7,559 bases of DNA, from contig DPOH01000354.1 in the NCBI GenBank assembly GCA_003539755.1, positions 1 through 7,559 on the forward strand, written 5' to 3'. The stretch's first letter is position 1. Each line of letters begins with the position of its first letter. Of the stretch, positions 6,144-7,559 are shown in pieces. The position numbers and the translations under genes were made by a program. Origin of the DNA: Clostridium sp. (GTDB lineage Bacteria > Bacillota > Clostridia > Clostridiales > Clostridiaceae). The notes beneath the pieces were generated by a model. It searched no databases. It was not told the DNA's origin and saw only the letters and a program-made list of their open reading frames with translations.

Positions 6144-7058
6144 ATGAAAAAGAAAATTATAGCTGGAATTACAGCATTAATGGTAGGAATAATATTTACT
6201 GGATGTGGCGTTGGAAATTCTAATGGTGGTAGCACATCTGCTGGGAAAACTGAAGATGGTAAATTAAAAGTAACAGTTTCAATGTATCCATTAAAAGAGT
6301 ATACAGAAGCAATAGCAAAAGATAAAGTAGAAGTTACATGTATGGTTCCTGAGAATGTTGAACCTCATGATTATGATCCAAAATCAAAAGATCTTGTAGC
6401 ACTTACAGAGAGTGATATATTTGTATATAACGGACTAGGAATGGAAACATGGCTTGATAAAGTAAACGAAATAACAAAAGATAGTAAGATGATAAAAGTG
6501 GATTCAAGTAATGGTGTAGAGGTTAGAAAACAGGATAATGTTGTAGATCCACATATATGGTTAAGTCTTAAAAATGCAGAAATACAGTCAGAAAATATAA
6601 AAAATGCACTTGTTGAAGCAGATAGTGAAAACAAGGATTATTATGAAGAAAATTATGAAAAATTCAAAGATAAGTTAGAAGATTTATATAATGAATACAA
6701 ACCTAAATTTGATGCACTTCAACAGAAGAATTTTATAACTGGTCATGCAGCTTTTGGATATTTATGCAGAGACTTTGATCTTACACAGAGAAGTGTTGAA
6801 AATCTATTTGGTGAAGGAGAACCAACACCAGGACAATTAAAAGAACTTGTGGACTTCTGTAAAGAAAATAATATAAAAACAATATTCTCAGAGTCATTGG
6901 CCAGTCCAAAAGTTTCAGAAACATTAGCAAACGAAGTAGGGGCAGAAGTTGTTCCAATATATACATTAGAATCTAAAGAAGATGATAGAGATTATATAGA
7001 AGCTATGAGATATGACTTAGATCAGATATACCAAGCCCTTCAAAAAGAACAGGTATAG
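6144..7058 (+). CDS. znuA: Zinc-type ABC transporter substrate-binding lipoprotein (ZnuA/AdcA family)
   Basis: A 304-residue cluster A-I metal-binding lipoprotein that captures Zn2+ outside the membrane and delivers it to an ABC permease. The N-terminus has a KKK basic region, a hydrophobic core and the lipobox FTGC, with C21 the likely lipidated residue, then a Gly/Ser linker. Predicted metal ligands are H75 (EPHDYDP), H137 (DPHIWL), H201 (TGHAAFGYL) and an acidic residue near E276 (YTLESKEDD). Three histidines fit zinc proteins; manganese proteins such as PsaA usually have Glu at the third place. The His-rich loop of many ZnuA proteins is missing between H75 and H137. Length is normal. The ATG at 6144 is chosen because GGAGG (6133-6137) sits 6 nt ahead and it starts a proper lipoprotein signal; an in-frame ATG at 6114 lacks a ribosome site and falls about 11 nt from the predicted transcript start. 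No ATPase or permease gene follows within the 500 bases available, so its transporter partners lie elsewhere. Manganese specificity is the main alternative. Confidence 0.92.
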   Translation: MKKKIIAGITALMVGIIFTGCGVGNSNGGSTSAGKTEDGKLKVTVSMYPLKEYTEAIAKDKVEVTCMVPENVEPHDYDPKSKDLVALTESDIFVYNGLGMETWLDKVNEITKDSKMIKVDSSNGVEVRKQDNVVDPHIWLSLKNAEIQSENIKNALVEADSENKDYYEENYEKFKDKLEDLYNEYKPKFDALQQKNFITGHAAFGYLCRDFDLTQRSVENLFGEGEPTPGQLKELVDFCKENNIKTIFSESLASPKVSETLANEVGAEVVPIYTLESKEDDRDYIEAMRYDLDQIYQALQKEQV

Positions 7059-7177
7059 ATAATATTATTTAAAAAGATATAGATTATAGACATTCATATG
7101 TTCATTGTATTAATGAATAAAAAATTCTAACATGCAGAAAATATTTATGTGATATTTTTAATAAATTTTGTGTGTCC
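7059..7177. other. Spacer after the zinc-binding gene without clear terminator
   Basis: AT-rich with no gene. A weak hairpin TTCATT-GTATT-AATGAA (7102-7118) follows the stop codon but is followed by TAAAAAA rather than a T run, so it does not look like an intrinsic terminator. Transcription may continue further right. Confidence 0.4.
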
Positions 7178-7319
7178 AGGAGGAAATGTTTATAAGTGAA
7201 AAACATGACTGTCATGCAGCTCATAGCAGGAAAAAGAAAAAAGGCCAATAACTGCAGTAATAAGCATAGCAAAAAGACTTACAAGAAAGACTAAAAAATA
7301 TCAACTTTTATTACATTAA
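7178..7319 (+). pseudogene. Strong ribosome site with short, possibly frameshifted reading frame
   Basis: AGGAGG (7178-7183) is as good as any ribosome site in the window but no long frame follows. From GTG 7196 a 32-codon frame (VKNMTVMQLIAGKRKK, then NNCSNKH-like sequence) runs to TAA at 7292. Another frame through 7239-7319 reads PITAVISIAKRLTRKTKKYQ and ends LLLH. Removing one A from the A6 run at 7237-7242 would join the two into one basic peptide of about 40 residues that resembles a cytoplasmic N-terminus of a membrane protein. It may be a truncated remnant, a small protein, or chance. No family recognised. Confidence 0.2.
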
Positions 7320-7331
7320 CTTTAAATTATA

Positions 7332-7427
7332 AAATAGTGCACTTTAACTGTGCAATATACTTGTGGAAATGAGAAATGATTTTCGTAAGATATCATAAGT
7401 ATATTGCTGAATTTAAGTGCACTATTT
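7332..7427. repeat. 96-bp imperfect palindrome with symmetric internal loop
   Basis: The outer arms AAATAGTGCACTT (7332-7344) and AAGTGCACTATTT (7415-7427) are perfectly complementary. After a symmetric 7/7-nt unpaired segment, the inner arms GCAATATACTTGTGG (7352-7366) and TCATAAGTATATTGC (7393-7407) pair over 15 bp, using two G-U pairs that exist only in the + transcript. The apical loop is 26 nt. An 8-bp direct repeat TTATAAAA lies at 7327-7334 and 7430-7437. There is no T run directly after the stem, so it is not a standard terminator. It could be a MITE-like element or a structured RNA. Confidence 0.65.
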
Positions 7428-7471
7428 GTTTATAAAATTTTTTCATTTATTAAGAACTAGTTATATATTTA

Positions 7472-7499
7472 TTGACAAATTTTCAGCTTTTATTATATT
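7472..7499 (+). promoter_or_regulatory. Promoter-like sequence near the right edge
   Basis: A perfect TTGACA (7472-7477) is followed after 16 bp by TATATT (7494-7499). Its target would lie beyond the window. In sequence this rich in A and T the -10 is weak evidence, and the poly-T directly behind it makes the context doubtful. Confidence 0.3.
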
Positions 7500-7559
7500 T
7501 TTTTTTTTTTTTTTTTATGCTTTTTTTTTTTTTTTTTATATTTTTTTTTTTATTTTTTT
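7498..7559. repeat. Homopolymeric T tract at the window edge
   Basis: Uninterrupted T runs of 19 (7498-7516), 17 (7521-7537), 10 (7541-7550) and 7 (7553-7559), broken only by ATGC, ATA and TA. No other part of the window approaches this. It may be a genuine low-complexity spacer, but at the very end of the sequence a sequencing or assembly artefact is at least as likely. Confidence 0.9.

Noticed and set aside
6371..6966. Two minus-strand open frames inside the zinc-binding lipoprotein gene
   Set aside because: They are antisense shadows of a well-supported gene, with no ribosome site and no recognisable motif.
7102..7124. Hairpin TTCATT/AATGAA as terminator of the zinc-binding gene
   Set aside because: The stem is six weak pairs and is followed by A's, not T's, on the coding strand.

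Overview
The window looks like chromosomal DNA of a low-GC, Gram-positive Clostridium, probably of the saccharolytic or solventogenic sensu stricto group (C. beijerinckii/C. butyricum-like). The reasons are very AT-rich spacers, strong AGGAGG-type ribosome sites, AT-ending codons, a secreted amylase ending in the Trp/Tyr/Gly cell-wall-binding repeats common in these clostridia, and a Gram-positive lipoprotein. The species call is inference; the sequence alone does not fix it.

Layout. Positions 1-221 are a promoter region with a CcpA/LacI-type operator candidate. Positions 222-5126 (+) encode one 1634-residue secreted alpha-amylase. In order it has a signal peptide, a GH13 catalytic core close to Bacillus subtilis AmyE, an Ig-like domain, six CBM26-type starch-binding modules, a second Ig-like domain, a Ser/His linker and about six choline-binding-type wall repeats. 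The sixth starch-binding module is interrupted by about 130 disordered acidic residues. An intrinsic terminator (5193-5239) follows. The 5127-5458 spacer also holds a 97-bp two-armed palindrome, shared with the convergent gene at 5459-5896 (-), a small FMN-binding split-barrel (pyridoxamine-phosphate-oxidase-like) protein. A divergent spacer leads to a near-consensus promoter and a zinc-type ABC transporter substrate-binding lipoprotein (6144-7058, +). The final 500 bases hold no convincing gene: a strong ribosome site in front of a short, apparently broken reading frame, a second ~96-bp palindrome, a promoter-like sequence, and a run of nearly pure T at the right edge that may mark a contig end.

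Function. The amylase would be exported, held on the cell wall through its C-terminal repeats, and cut starch while its modules grip the polymer; the upstream operator suggests sugar-dependent control. The three genes are not an operon and show no shared pathway. I see no defence system, CRISPR array, tRNA, rRNA or intact transposase. The most unusual items are the split starch-binding module and the two unrelated but similarly built intergenic palindromes.
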